The position numbers and the translations under genes are program-made. Positions 17,427 to 26,711 of a stretch of 64,000 nucleotides of DNA are shown piece by piece. A model generated the notes under the pieces. The model was not told where the DNA came from. It made no database searches and worked only from the letters and a program-made list of their open reading frames with translations. The stretch is taken from contig CACYPS010000010.1 of the NCBI GenBank assembly GCA_902776305.1, positions 1-64,000 of the forward strand, read 5' to 3'. How positions within the stretch are numbered: the first letter of the stretch is position 1; each line of letters begins with the position of its first letter. The stretch is from an uncultured Lachnospiraceae bacterium. GTDB taxonomy: Bacteria > Bacillota > Clostridia > Lachnospirales > Lachnospiraceae.

Positions 17427-18983
17427 ATGCGAGTCTTAATAATTGGCGCCGGTCCGGCCGGAATAACCGCCGGCTATGAATTGAAAAAGAGAGCTCCCGA
17501 GACAGACGTTACCATTTTTGAGGAAAACGGAAAAGTCGGCGGGATATCAAAGACTGTGAAGTACAAGGGCAATCGGATGGATATCGGCGGCCACAGATTC
17601 TTCTCCAAGGATACGAGGGTGACCGACTGGTGGGAGAGCATCATGAAGACGCAGGGTGCTCCCGCATATGATTATAAAGTACTCGGAAGAGATTCAACCG
17701 TTGTGCCGGGAGGACCGGATCCGGAAAAAGAGGATCGGGTCATGCTCATAAGGAACAGAGTGTCCCGGATTTATTACCGAAAAAAGTTTTTTGACTATCC
17801 GGTCAAGATGAATGCCAATACGATCCGCAACATGGGCCTTGCAACCACAGCGGAGGCGGGGGCATCCTATCTCGCTTCGATGGTCAGAAAGCTTCCGGAG
17901 GATTCGCTGGAGAATTTCTATATCAACCGGTTCGGAAAAAAACTGTATTCTATGTTCTTTGAAGGGTATACAGAAAAACTCTGGGGCAGACATCCGAGGG
18001 ATATTTCGGCCGACTGGGGTTCACAGCGTGTCAAGGGGCTTTCCATTCTCGCTATTATCAGAGATATGGTCATGAAGATGTCACCCGGCAAAGTTGATGC
18101 GAAAAAGGTGGAAACTTCACTGATCGAGGAATTTGCCTACCCGAAGTATGGACCGGGACAGCTGTGGGAGACGGCTGCATCAGATTTTGAAGCGATGGGC
18201 GGAACCATCATAAAACATGCCCGTGTGTGCGGAATCAGCAACACGGACGGCCATGTGAACGGTCTTACATGGATGGACGAGGAGGGACTGACCCATGAGG
18301 AGCAGGCCGATATCATCATCTCATCCATGCCGCTCAAGGATCTGGTGGCTGATATGCGTGGTGTTCCGGAGGAAATCCGGGCAATCGCGGATGGTCTCCC
18401 ATACAGAGATTTTGTCACAGTCGGTCTGCTGGTAAGGAAGCTCAACCTTAAAAATGAGACCGATATACCGACTCTCGGAGATATTGTTCCGGATAACTGG
18501 ATTTACGTGCAGGACACGGGCGTAAAACTCGGCAGGATCCAGGTCTTCAATAACTGGTCGCCCTATATGGTAAAAGATCCGGAGCACACTGTCTGGATCG
18601 GACTTGAGTACTTCTGCTCCGAGGGCGACGAATACTGGACGATGCCGGCAAGAAAGTGGAAAGCTCTCGGTGTCCGAGAACTAAAGAAGATGGGCGTCAT
18701 AACAGGTATAGAAGATGTGCTTGACGCGCACTGTGAGAGAATCAAAAAAGCTTATCCGGCATACTTCGATACATACCAGAGAATCGATGAGCTGATTGAA
18801 TACCTTGATACATATGATAACCTGTACTGCATCGGAAGAAACGGACAGCACAGATACAACAATATGGATCATTCGATGGAAACAGCGTTCCAGACCGTTG
18901 ACAATATTCTGACCGGGAAAAAGGACAGAAGCAATATCTGGAATGTCAACACTGAAAAAGAGTATCATGAGGAAAAATCGTAA
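17427..18983 (+). CDS. FAD-dependent oxidoreductase of polysaccharide clusters
   Basis: It is 518 residues. The N-terminal dinucleotide-binding motif GAGPAG (7-12) is followed by an acidic strand end (FEENGKVGG) and GGHRFFSK (about 55-62), a pattern of the amine-oxidase/protoporphyrinogen-oxidase-like flavoproteins that includes UDP-galactopyranose mutase relatives. No signal peptide is seen, so it is probably cytoplasmic. The substrate is unknown; its position at the head of the polysaccharide block, 2 bases before a GT-C membrane protein, suggests a sugar or lipid-linked sugar. The start ATG has a weak AGGTG upstream. Confidence 0.8.
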   Translation: MRVLIIGAGPAGITAGYELKKRAPETDVTIFEENGKVGGISKTVKYKGNRMDIGGHRFFSKDTRVTDWWESIMKTQGAPAYDYKVLGRDSTVVPGGPDPEKEDRVMLIRNRVSRIYYRKKFFDYPVKMNANTIRNMGLATTAEAGASYLASMVRKLPEDSLENFYINRFGKKLYSMFFEGYTEKLWGRHPRDISADWGSQRVKGLSILAIIRDMVMKMSPGKVDAKKVETSLIEEFAYPKYGPGQLWETAASDFEAMGGTIIKHARVCGISNTDGHVNGLTWMDEEGLTHEEQADIIISSMPLKDLVADMRGVPEEIRAIADGLPYRDFVTVGLLVRKLNLKNETDIPTLGDIVPDNWIYVQDTGVKLGRIQVFNNWSPYMVKDPEHTVWIGLEYFCSEGDEYWTMPARKWKALGVRELKKMGVITGIEDVLDAHCERIKKAYPAYFDTYQRIDELIEYLDTYDNLYCIGRNGQHRYNNMDHSMETAFQTVDNILTGKKDRSNIWNVNTEKEYHEEKS

Positions 18984-18985
18984 AA

Positions 18986-20527
18986 ATGGGTAATGCATCG
19001 CGCGTTCGAAGCAAACTGCAGTCTATACGGAATGACCAGGAGGTTATTCCGTATGTTTTGTTTTTTGTAATACTGATTGTATTCAATTTTATCCTGATGT
19101 TCAGGCATGAGGCATGGAGAGACGAGGCGCAGGCATGGCTCATGGCGAAAGAATTGGGGCCGTTCGCTCTGTTGAATGAGCTCTCCTACGAAGGACATCC
19201 GTTCCTGTGGTTTTACCTCCTGATGCCATTTGCGAAAGCCGGACTGCCCTATATTACGCTGAACATAGTAAGCTGCGCGATTATGACAGTTGTTATGATC
19301 CTGATTGCGGCCCGGGCTCCATTTGACCGGATTTCCAGAATGCTGCTCGCAGCGAGCCCTTTATGCATCTATGCGTTCTCGGCAATCAGCCGAAGCTACT
19401 GTCTGGTTGCACTGCTCATGGTTCTCCTTGCCATGGCGGACCGTGACCGCTACAAGCATCCGTTCCGGTTCTGTATACTGATCGCTTTGCTTGTTCAGAC
19501 GCATATTGTCATGATCGGAATGTGCTTTGCGTTATGTGCCTGCCACTTCTTCGGCACGATCATACGCTACAGGAAGATGGTGAAGGTGCATCACGAGGAT
19601 TCTAAGAAGAGTCTTCTGGCAAATATCGGTGCCCTTGCAATTCCTCTCGCCAGCGCGCTGTTCCTGCTTTACGAGTTCCGTGATGTGGGAAATGCCGCTT
19701 CTGTAAATGTTGGCGGAGCGGTCACCGTATCAAAACTCATTACGGAGTTTGTCGGGACAACAAAGACCTGTCTGGTTCTCCTGTTCACCAACTTCCGTTA
19801 CGGTACTGCGATATTGATAGGACTCTTTGTCCTTGCAGCGGTGGTATGTGATTTCAGACTCCTCAGGGGCGTAATCGTCTGTGCGATCACCATGGCATTT
19901 CAGCTTTACGTCTATGCCGAAATCTGGGGACTCAGCAACTACAGGCATCTTCTGTGGCTCTGGCAGATTTTCTGGTTCATGTGGATCGCAAAAGACTATA
20001 TTGATGAGAGGAAAGAGCATTTTCTCTATATTCCGGTAAATATTCTTCTGAGTCTTGCGATTCTCACGTCCGCTCTTGCTTCTTCATGGTCCCTGATCGA
20101 TGATATCAAACTGGACTATGACGGGCTGTACACGGATGCACAGGGGGCGGCGGACGCTCTCGAAGCGCTCCCGAAGGATGCGCTGATCTTTGAGGGATCC
20201 GGTGAATTCTGTAACTCGGTAATTCCGCGTCTGAAAACGAAAAAAGTATATTCTGCTTTCTATGAGCAGGAAGCCGGATTCTGTATCAGGAATACGGCCA
20301 GATTTAAGGATCTCGATTATGCGGGATTTGAGAAGACAGTGAAAAAGATGTTTCCGGATGCGGAGGGTGTTTATGTATTTTTCTCCGACACATCCCCTGA
20401 AGGATATATGGGTAACATAAACGGGTATCCGGAAGAGTACGAAGAAGTATACGCTACCGCGATCGACACGATCCGGGACGAAGGATATAAGATTGTCCAC
20501 ATCCCGTTCAAAACGAAGAAAAAGTGA
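18986..20527 (+). CDS. GT-C-fold membrane glycosyltransferase-like protein
   Basis: It is 513 residues with about ten hydrophobic segments. Just after the first helix is WRDEAQAW (44-51), the acidic first-loop motif of GT-C transferases that use polyprenyl-phosphate sugars. A soluble domain of about 150 residues forms the C terminus. No close named family was recognised; an ArnT/PMT-like role, moving a sugar from a lipid carrier on the outer face, is inferred. It starts 2 bases after the FAD oxidoreductase stop, with GAGGAAAAA upstream, so the two are coupled. Confidence 0.7.
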   Translation: MGNASRVRSKLQSIRNDQEVIPYVLFFVILIVFNFILMFRHEAWRDEAQAWLMAKELGPFALLNELSYEGHPFLWFYLLMPFAKAGLPYITLNIVSCAIMTVVMILIAARAPFDRISRMLLAASPLCIYAFSAISRSYCLVALLMVLLAMADRDRYKHPFRFCILIALLVQTHIVMIGMCFALCACHFFGTIIRYRKMVKVHHEDSKKSLLANIGALAIPLASALFLLYEFRDVGNAASVNVGGAVTVSKLITEFVGTTKTCLVLLFTNFRYGTAILIGLFVLAAVVCDFRLLRGVIVCAITMAFQLYVYAEIWGLSNYRHLLWLWQIFWFMWIAKDYIDERKEHFLYIPVNILLSLAILTSALASSWSLIDDIKLDYDGLYTDAQGAADALEALPKDALIFEGSGEFCNSVIPRLKTKKVYSAFYEQEAGFCIRNTARFKDLDYAGFEKTVKKMFPDAEGVYVFFSDTSPEGYMGNINGYPEEYEEVYATAIDTIRDEGYKIVHIPFKTKKK

Positions 20528-20551
20528 GCAGGAAGCTGCACGGAGGTTTTT

Positions 20552-21331
20552 ATGAAGGTTGTAATTCTTGCCGGCGGATTCGGAACGAGAATCAGTGAGG
20601 AGAGCCACTTAAAGCCGAAGCCTATGATCGAGATCGGTGACAAGCCGATTCTCTGGCATATTATGAAAATGTATTCATACTACGGCTACAATGAATTTGT
20701 TATATGCTGCGGTTACAAGCAGCACGTGATCAAGGAGTGGTTCGCGGACTATTATCTGCATAACAGCGATATAACATTTGACTTTACCGCCGGCAAAAAT
20801 GAGATGATCGTCCACAACAACACCCTTGAGCCGTGGAAAGTTACACTGGTCGATACCGGGCTTCGTACCATGACGGGCGGACGTGTAAAGAGAGTCAGGG
20901 AATATCTGAATAATGAGACGTTCCTGCTTACATACGGCGACGGAGTGGCTGACATCGATGTGCCTCAGCTCGTCGATTTCCACAGAAAGGCCGGAAAAAT
21001 GGTCACAATCACCTCTGTTCATCCGAGCGGGCGTTTCGGAATCCTCGATATACAGGATGACGGAGCGATCACCAGTTTCCGGGAGAAGAGGAAGGAAGAG
21101 GGCGGCTGGATCAATGCCGGCTTTATGGTCGTCGAACCGGACATTTTTGACTTTATTGACGGCGATAATGTCGTTCTCGAGAGATATCCGCTGGAGGAGA
21201 TTTCCCGCCGCGGACAGTTGAACGGATATAAGCACCATGGCTTCTGGCAGTGTATGGATACTATGCGCGAGAAGGCACTTTTGGAAGAGCTCTGGGAGAG
21301 CGGAAAGGCACCCTGGAAAATATGGGACTGA
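20552..21331 (+). CDS. rfbF: glucose-1-phosphate cytidylyltransferase
   Basis: It makes CDP-glucose from CTP and glucose-1-phosphate, the entry to CDP-deoxysugars. It is 259 residues, normal for RfbF/DdhA. The nucleotidyltransferase motif LAGGFGTR (6-13) is followed by the family pattern SHLKPKPMIEIGDKPILWH. GGAGG lies upstream of the ATG. Its stop overlaps the start of rfbG, and the pair is a standard unit. Confidence 0.95.
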   Translation: MKVVILAGGFGTRISEESHLKPKPMIEIGDKPILWHIMKMYSYYGYNEFVICCGYKQHVIKEWFADYYLHNSDITFDFTAGKNEMIVHNNTLEPWKVTLVDTGLRTMTGGRVKRVREYLNNETFLLTYGDGVADIDVPQLVDFHRKAGKMVTITSVHPSGRFGILDIQDDGAITSFREKRKEEGGWINAGFMVVEPDIFDFIDGDNVVLERYPLEEISRRGQLNGYKHHGFWQCMDTMREKALLEELWESGKAPWKIWD

Positions 21332-22392
21332 GTTTGGAAGAGTTTTATAAAGGCAGGAAAGTATTTGTGACAGGACACACCGGGTTCAAGGGAAGCTGGC
21401 TGTGTCATCTGCTCCTCTATCTCGGTGCGGAGGTGACAGGCTATGCGACCCTTCCGCCGACAGACCCGAGCATATATGAACTTACAGGCCTGTCCGACAG
21501 GATACATTCTGTGATCGGAGACGTCAGGGACGGGGAGAAGCTGAAGAACGCAATGCGGGAAGCAGAGCCGGAGATCGTTCTCCATCTGGCGGCGCAGCCG
21601 ATCGTGCGCGAGTCATACAGGAATCCGGTCTATACCTATGAGACCAATGTTATGGGAACCGTACATGTCCTTGAGGCAGTCCGAGCTGTGGAATCTGTGC
21701 GTTCCTTCCTGAATGTAACGACCGATAAAGTTTATCAGAACAATGAGTGGGAATGGGGATACCGAGAGACAGATCCCCTTGACGGCTACGATCCGTATTC
21801 GAACAGCAAATCCTGTTCTGAGCTCGTGACCCACAGCTATCAGAAGTCTTTCTTCACGGACGGACGATGCGCCATATCGACAGCCCGTGCCGGCAATGTA
21901 ATAGGCGGCGGCGACTTTGCGGCGGACCGCATCATTCCGGATTGCGTGCGCGCTGCGCTGACCGGTCAGGATATCATTGTGAGGAATCCTTTCTCTACGA
22001 GACCTTACCAGCATGTCCTTGAGCCGCTCTGCGCCTATCTGATGATCGCTATGAGACAGTACGAGGATAACAGATTTTCCGGCAACTACAATGTGGGTCC
22101 CGATGATCGGGACTGTGTGACGACCGGGGAGCTTGCGGATCTCTTCTGCGCATCCTGGGGGGATGGCATGAGGTGGATCAACAAGTATGACGGGGGTCCT
22201 CATGAGGCGAATTTCCTCAAGTTGGACTGCTCGAGGATAAAATCTGTGTTCGGGTGGAAGAGTGTCTGGCGTGTTTCCGAGGCCGTGGAGAGGACCGTTG
22301 CATGGAGCCGCGTTTATGAGGCGGGCGAGGATGTGACGGGGGTGATGGGGCGGCAGATAGGGGAGTATTTGCAGGCTTTTGTATATAATTGA
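21322..22392 (+). CDS. rfbG: CDP-glucose 4,6-dehydratase
   Basis: It converts CDP-glucose to CDP-4-keto-6-deoxyglucose. The protein is 356 residues from ATG 21322, which overlaps the rfbF stop by 10 bases; longer in-frame starts lie deep inside rfbF and are rejected. It is an extended SDR with the nucleotide motif TGHTGFKGSW (17-26), typical of this enzyme. The catalytic Tyr/Lys pair is Y159-x3-K163. No gene for the 3-dehydratase (ddhC/ascC) is seen nearby, so the product probably keeps its 3-OH unless that enzyme lies elsewhere. Repeat A1 starts 4 bases after the stop. Confidence 0.94.
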   Translation: MGLSLEEFYKGRKVFVTGHTGFKGSWLCHLLLYLGAEVTGYATLPPTDPSIYELTGLSDRIHSVIGDVRDGEKLKNAMREAEPEIVLHLAAQPIVRESYRNPVYTYETNVMGTVHVLEAVRAVESVRSFLNVTTDKVYQNNEWEWGYRETDPLDGYDPYSNSKSCSELVTHSYQKSFFTDGRCAISTARAGNVIGGGDFAADRIIPDCVRAALTGQDIIVRNPFSTRPYQHVLEPLCAYLMIAMRQYEDNRFSGNYNVGPDDRDCVTTGELADLFCASWGDGMRWINKYDGGPHEANFLKLDCSRIKSVFGWKSVWRVSEAVERTVAWSRVYEAGEDVTGVMGRQIGEYLQAFVYN

Positions 22393-22395
22393 TTA

Positions 22396-22533
22396 AAACT
22401 TCCCACGGGCAGTTTATCATCAGTCTCATCATAAAAAAATGCATCGTCGGGACGCTTTCGCCAGGCGACGCCCTCCGACTGCATTTTTAATGATTTCGAC
22501 CGTAGCCAAGTACGAAGTGGGAAGTTTGAGTAA
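22396..22533 (+). repeat. nested palindromic repeat, family A, copy 1 (terminator-like core)
   Basis: Outer arms AAACTTCCCAC (about 22397-22407) and GTGGGAAGTTT (about 22518-22528) enclose a core hairpin (about 22433-22489). In the core, AAAAATGCA/TGCATTTTT and GTCGG/CCGAC pair, so an A-run precedes and a T-run follows. The core could act as an intrinsic terminator or attenuator. It is homologous over its length to 30777-30975 in inverted orientation, and its right half to 62061-62119. Confidence 0.85.
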
Positions 22534-22558
22534 ATAATTCTAACGGAAGGACAGTATC

Positions 22559-23872
22559 ATGGTAATAGATGAGAGAGCACGATGGTTCGGATTCTGGCTC
22601 CTTGACCGCAAAAACGGCGGGGTCATCCGCAAAGCATACGATGAGATCCGCTACGCTTACCGGAACGGTACATCCGTCGCGGAGACGGAGGAGAAGATCG
22701 CTAAGCTGATCGACCATGCCAGAAGGACAACGAAGTTTTACAGCAATATTCCCGAGGGAGCCGGACTTAACGACATGCCGATCGTCAATAAGGACACCTA
22801 CAGGGCTGATTACGATGCGTTTCTCTCGTCCGAATACCTGAATGAAAAAGGCAGCCGCGTGATGTCAACGAGCGGCTCGACCGGAACCCCGCTTCAGATC
22901 GTTCAGAATCTGGATAAGGTTCGCCATGACACGGCGGACGGAATCTTTTTCGGCGCCATGGCAGATTATTATATCGGCATGAAGATGGGATTCATAAGGG
23001 TCTGGGTCCACAATGTGAAGAAAAGCCCGCTGCGTCTTTTGGCTGAAAATATGATCATGGTCGACAGCTCGGATCTCGGAGAAAAAGCTCTGACGGAGAT
23101 GCTTGACATGATCCGTAAGAAGAAGGTCAGATGCCTTCTCGGCTACGCATCCGCACTTGCAGAGATGAGCCGTTTCATTGAAACGCATGATGTCGATACG
23201 TCAAAATTCTCTGTCACGTCGATCATCCCGATTTCGGAGAGCATGCCGACTGTCGTCAAGGAGAAACTGAAGGAACAGTTCCACTGTCCGGTGCAGCAAT
23301 GGTACTCCAACGAGGAGAACGGTATCATGGGCATTCAGGGCAGGGATAACGATGTCTATTATATCGATTCGGAAAATTTCTATTTCGAAATTCTGAAGCT
23401 TGACAGTGATGAACCTGCCGAGCCGGGTGAAATGGGCAGAATTGTCATCACGGACCTGCGCAATTACGCGATGCCGATCATCCGATATGATAACGGTGAT
23501 CTCGCAGTTTACAGAAGAGTTGAAAAGAACGGCAGATTCAAGCTCTATCTTACAGAACTGTATGGCAGACGAAGCGACACGATTTACGATACGGCCGGTA
23601 ATGCGCTGACGCCGTTCATTATCACGAACAATTTATGGGACGTCGAAGGTGTACGCCAGTACAGATTTTTACAGGATACGAAAGATACGTATACGCTTGA
23701 GCTGAACGGTGACCCGGATGTGATGGATGAGGAGGACATCCTCGGCAGGATCCTTCCGTATTTCGGTGAAGGCGCGAAGATCAATATTGTCTATGTCGAT
23801 GAGATCCCGGTCCTGAATTCCGGCAAGAGAAAATATATCGAGAATCGCTGTCCGGAGTATACGGGCAGGTAA
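22559..23872 (+). CDS. CapK/PaaK-like adenylate-forming enzyme, copy 1
   Basis: It is 437 residues, in the phenylacetate-CoA ligase/CapK branch of the ANL superfamily. The phosphate-binding loop STSGSTGTPL is at 103-112. Further family patterns are YSNEENGIMG, LDSDEPAEPGEMGRIVITDL and IIRYDNGD, and it ends DEIPVLNSGKRKYIENRCPEY. Such proteins in capsule clusters presumably activate a carboxylic acid as acyl-AMP for transfer; the acid and acceptor here are unknown. GGAAGG lies upstream of the ATG. It is clearly paralogous to the gene at 25210 (same ending, same loop), with a flippase between them. Confidence 0.85.
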   Translation: MVIDERARWFGFWLLDRKNGGVIRKAYDEIRYAYRNGTSVAETEEKIAKLIDHARRTTKFYSNIPEGAGLNDMPIVNKDTYRADYDAFLSSEYLNEKGSRVMSTSGSTGTPLQIVQNLDKVRHDTADGIFFGAMADYYIGMKMGFIRVWVHNVKKSPLRLLAENMIMVDSSDLGEKALTEMLDMIRKKKVRCLLGYASALAEMSRFIETHDVDTSKFSVTSIIPISESMPTVVKEKLKEQFHCPVQQWYSNEENGIMGIQGRDNDVYYIDSENFYFEILKLDSDEPAEPGEMGRIVITDLRNYAMPIIRYDNGDLAVYRRVEKNGRFKLYLTELYGRRSDTIYDTAGNALTPFIITNNLWDVEGVRQYRFLQDTKDTYTLELNGDPDVMDEEDILGRILPYFGEGAKINIVYVDEIPVLNSGKRKYIENRCPEYTGR

Positions 23873-23899
23873 ACGGGTCATGTCAGGAGGAGTGTTTAC

Positions 23900-25138
23900 T
23901 TGAATCCTAATACACAGAAAAAAGTCATAGCGGGGAATACCGTCTATACGATCGGCGCCGGGCTCCTTATGAACGGAGTCCTGCAGATCATCGTGTATCC
24001 GCTCCTCAATCGCCATATGGGAAGCGAGCCGCTGGGAAATCTCCTGTTCATTATGGGTCTGACTGCCATAATAACCCCGTCCATCGGGCAGGCACTTAAC
24101 ACGAGCCGTCTGGTCGTCAGACGAACGGAACCTGTCAGCAACGGTGACTACAACACCATGCTCCTGGTCTACGGTTCAATCGGCGCGGTCATTGCGCTTC
24201 TCATAGCCGGGGCGATGGGACAGGGAACGCTGGGAGGCATTTTCGGAGCGGCAGCGACATTTGCATTGATCCTTCTGATGGTCTTCCGCTATTACGGAGA
24301 CGTCGAGTTCCGTCTGAATCTGAATTACAGGAATTATTTTATTTATTATGCGATCCTGACCGCGGGATATCTGATTGGATTCGGCCTGTATTTTATCACA
24401 GGGATCTGGTATCTGATCTTTGTCACGGGCGAAGCGATGGCTATTTGCTATCTGGTTCTCAGAGGAACGATATTTAAGAATTTCCTGAAGACCAGCGATG
24501 CCTTCCGCGTTGCGGTGACGCGGGGGACTTTCCTGATATTTTCATACGTCATCACGAACCTGACACTGAATATCGATCGCCTCGTGCTCAAGATGCTGAT
24601 CGACGATCTTGCTGTCACGCAGTATTATGTCGTATCATTGATCGGAAAGACGATGGTGCTTCTTGTGGCGCCGATCAACACGATCATAATTTCCTACCTG
24701 ACAAAGCGGAAGGAGAATCTGGACAGAAAGCAGTACATGATGTTCGTAGGAGGCGGACTTCTCGTGAGTCTTGTCTTCTTTCTGGGAGCGGAGATCGCAA
24801 CGCCAATATTCCTTATGCTTTTCTACGGAAACCTGTATGAGTCGGTGCGCGGTCTCATCACGATCGTCAACGCAAGCCAGATCCTCGGCCTGCTGTCGGC
24901 CTACATATTTATCGTGGTCCTGACGTTCACAGAGGAGAAATGGCAGATGATACTTCAGACGATCCATCTGATCATCATTTCCCTGCTTGTCTTCTTTATG
25001 ACGCGGGGCGGTGATCTGCACGGGTTCTCGATAGCGGTTCTTCTTGCAAATACGATCCGCGTTATTACAGTTATCACATTCGGCCTGATCCGGGTGGGAA
25101 AGAGACAGACGGATTCAGGAACGTCTCAGCGTTCTTAA
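23900..25138 (+). CDS. polysaccharide flippase (Wzx/MATE-like)
   Basis: It is 412 residues with about 12 hydrophobic segments spread over the whole length, as in the MOP superfamily of lipid-linked oligosaccharide flippases. The start is TTG (23900), supported by AGGAGG 9-10 bases upstream. It would move an undecaprenyl-linked unit to the outer face. A flippase implies an assembly route separate from the Wzm/Wzt exporter further on. The last codons are provided by repeat B2, so the C-terminal tail (SGTSQRS) is probably a late addition. It is flanked by the two CapK-like genes. Confidence 0.85.
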   Translation: MNPNTQKKVIAGNTVYTIGAGLLMNGVLQIIVYPLLNRHMGSEPLGNLLFIMGLTAIITPSIGQALNTSRLVVRRTEPVSNGDYNTMLLVYGSIGAVIALLIAGAMGQGTLGGIFGAAATFALILLMVFRYYGDVEFRLNLNYRNYFIYYAILTAGYLIGFGLYFITGIWYLIFVTGEAMAICYLVLRGTIFKNFLKTSDAFRVAVTRGTFLIFSYVITNLTLNIDRLVLKMLIDDLAVTQYYVVSLIGKTMVLLVAPINTIIISYLTKRKENLDRKQYMMFVGGGLLVSLVFFLGAEIATPIFLMLFYGNLYESVRGLITIVNASQILGLLSAYIFIVVLTFTEEKWQMILQTIHLIIISLLVFFMTRGGDLHGFSIAVLLANTIRVITVITFGLIRVGKRQTDSGTSQRS

Positions 25139-25160
25139 CGCGATGTGCGCGTATCATAGA
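25117..25160 (+). repeat. dispersed palindromic repeat, family B, copy 2 (diverged)
   Basis: The sequence GGAACGTCTCAGCGTTCTT followed by AACGCGATGTGCGCG matches copies B1 and B4 with several changes. It begins inside the flippase coding end and contains its stop codon (25136-25138). Confidence 0.7.
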
Positions 25161-25174
25161 TAAAAAATGGTTAT

Positions 25175-25194
25175 GCAGCCGCAAGAACGGCTGC
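25175..25194 (+). other. hairpin before CapK-like gene 2
   Basis: GCAGCCG CAAGAA CGGCTGC forms a perfect 7-bp stem that ends 6 bases before the AGGAG of the next gene. It could affect its translation. Confidence 0.5.
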
Positions 25195-25209
25195 TTTGAA
25201 AGGAGTAAT

Positions 25210-26532
25210 ATGCAGGCTGGAGAAGTCTTAAGAAGAGTTGCGTTCAATACGCTTGACATGATCAAAGGCGGTAAAATGAATCGCATCATGGAAGTGAACG
25301 AGAGCGAGATCGTCAGAGGTATCACGCCTGAATATGAGGAGAGACGGCTCCGCGCGATCACGGATTATGCGAGATATAACTGTGCATTTTATAAGGATAT
25401 CCCGGAAGACCACACTCTCACGGATTTTCCCGTTATGCGCAAGATGGATTACAACGAGCATCGACAGGAGATCCTTGCGGACGAGTATCAGGGAAAAGAG
25501 GATACTCTTTATCAGCTGAACACGAGCGGTTCGACGGGTGTTCCGTTCACAGTCTATGCGGACCCGGAGAAAATGACCCGTGTTCTCATGAATACGATGG
25601 CCGTATATGAGCTGAACGGATTCCGCATGGGCATGAAGCGTGGTGAATTCCGTGTGTGGATAGAAGGGAAAAATGTCATCACACCCTGGAAATCGTTCAA
25701 GAATAATCTTCAGATGATTGATATCTCCAATATGGGCGACGACTATCTTGCGACAGTCTGCGAGCGCATACGCAAGGAGAAAATGCAGTGCCTTGTCGCC
25801 TATTCCAGCGCGCTCACTGCGCTGACAGAATACATTAAACGCGAAAATGTGGATGTCAGCCGTTGGAAGGTGGAGATGATATTCTCCATGGGAGAAGCCC
25901 TGCCGGATTCTACCTACTCGCTTATCGAGGAGATTTTCGGTTTCACGCCTGTCCGCTCCTACGGAAACAATGAGAACGGCTTTATTGCGGTCTCTCTGCC
26001 GAGCGATGACCGCTATGTTGCCGACCTTTACAACTTTTATGTAGAAATTCTGAAACTCGATTCCGACGAGCCGGCTGCTCCGGGTGAGGTCGGAAGAATC
26101 GTAGTTACGGATTATTATAACCGGGCATTTCCGATGATTCGATACGACACCGGCGATACGGGCATCTACTGTACGGAAATCGACAAGTTCGGAAGAAAGC
26201 ACGGCTATTTCACGGAAATCTACGGAAGGCGCGGGTCGCTCCTCTACAATACAAAGGGAGAGCCGCTGTCGATCCATGTATTTATGAACGTGCTTCTGAA
26301 GTTGGAGGGCGTAGTTCACCAGTCCAAGTGTATACAGTGGGAGAAAAAGCGCTACGAGCTTCTCGTCAATGCGGACAGGGATAACCTGGACGAGGAGATG
26401 CTGGTCGGACTGTACAGGAGGTACCTCGGCGAGGATGCTCAGATCGATGTGACGTATGTGGATGAGATTCCGGTACAGGCTTCCGGAAAGAGGATGGTGT
26501 GCGAGAACCGCTGTCCGGATTATGTGAAATAA
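25210..26532 (+). CDS. CapK/PaaK-like adenylate-forming enzyme, copy 2
   Basis: It is 440 residues and a paralogue of the gene at 22559: loop NTSGSTGVPF (104-113), YGNNENGFIA, LDSDEPAAPGEVGRIVVTDY, MIRYDTGDTG, and the ending DEIPVQASGKRMVCENRCPDY. The two share framework but differ in the stretch between the loop and the active-site region, suggesting different acids or acceptors. AAAGGAG lies upstream of ATG 25210. It is plausibly an acyl-activating enzyme decorating the sugar made by the rfbF/rfbG/ThDP block; this is inference. Confidence 0.85.
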   Translation: MQAGEVLRRVAFNTLDMIKGGKMNRIMEVNESEIVRGITPEYEERRLRAITDYARYNCAFYKDIPEDHTLTDFPVMRKMDYNEHRQEILADEYQGKEDTLYQLNTSGSTGVPFTVYADPEKMTRVLMNTMAVYELNGFRMGMKRGEFRVWIEGKNVITPWKSFKNNLQMIDISNMGDDYLATVCERIRKEKMQCLVAYSSALTALTEYIKRENVDVSRWKVEMIFSMGEALPDSTYSLIEEIFGFTPVRSYGNNENGFIAVSLPSDDRYVADLYNFYVEILKLDSDEPAAPGEVGRIVVTDYYNRAFPMIRYDTGDTGIYCTEIDKFGRKHGYFTEIYGRRGSLLYNTKGEPLSIHVFMNVLLKLEGVVHQSKCIQWEKKRYELLVNADRDNLDEEMLVGLYRRYLGEDAQIDVTYVDEIPVQASGKRMVCENRCPDYVK

Positions 26533-26549
26533 GTGATAAGTGGGCAGTA

Positions 26550-26607
26550 TTTTAATCTCTGACGCAGAATTCTCGTGACTTCAGTCGTGAGATGAATGCG
26601 ATAAATG
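26550..26607 (+). repeat. dispersed element, family D, copy 1
   Basis: It begins TTTTAATCTCTGACGCAG, 18 bases after the preceding stop. A 9-bp stem with two adjacent G-U pairs (TCTCGTGAC 26571-26579 with GTCGTGAGA 26584-26592) suggests that the element works as RNA. GATGAATGCG follows. Related copies are at 30522 and 48574. Confidence 0.7.
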
Positions 26608-26679
26608 CCTGCATAATAAATGAACGGTTAAGCATGATAATTCCTTTCCAATCATGTTTTCATGAGCGGCGAGAGGTTT

Positions 26680-26688
26680 TGATACAAT
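26680..26688 (+). promoter_or_regulatory. possible extended -10 promoter before the ThDP enzyme gene
   Basis: TGATACAAT (26680-26688) fits an extended -10 element, but no good -35 lies 16-18 bases upstream. It precedes GGAGG and the TTG start at 26712. Confidence 0.3.
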
Positions 26689-26711
26689 TATTCTGCGGAG
26701 GATAAACAGAC

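Noticed and set aside
21250-21321. Longer rfbG reading frame
   Set aside because: It lies inside rfbF; the product from ATG 21322 matches the family start.
22429-22494. tRNA or riboswitch
   Set aside because: The fold is a simple long hairpin with A- and T-runs, without cloverleaf or known aptamer motifs.
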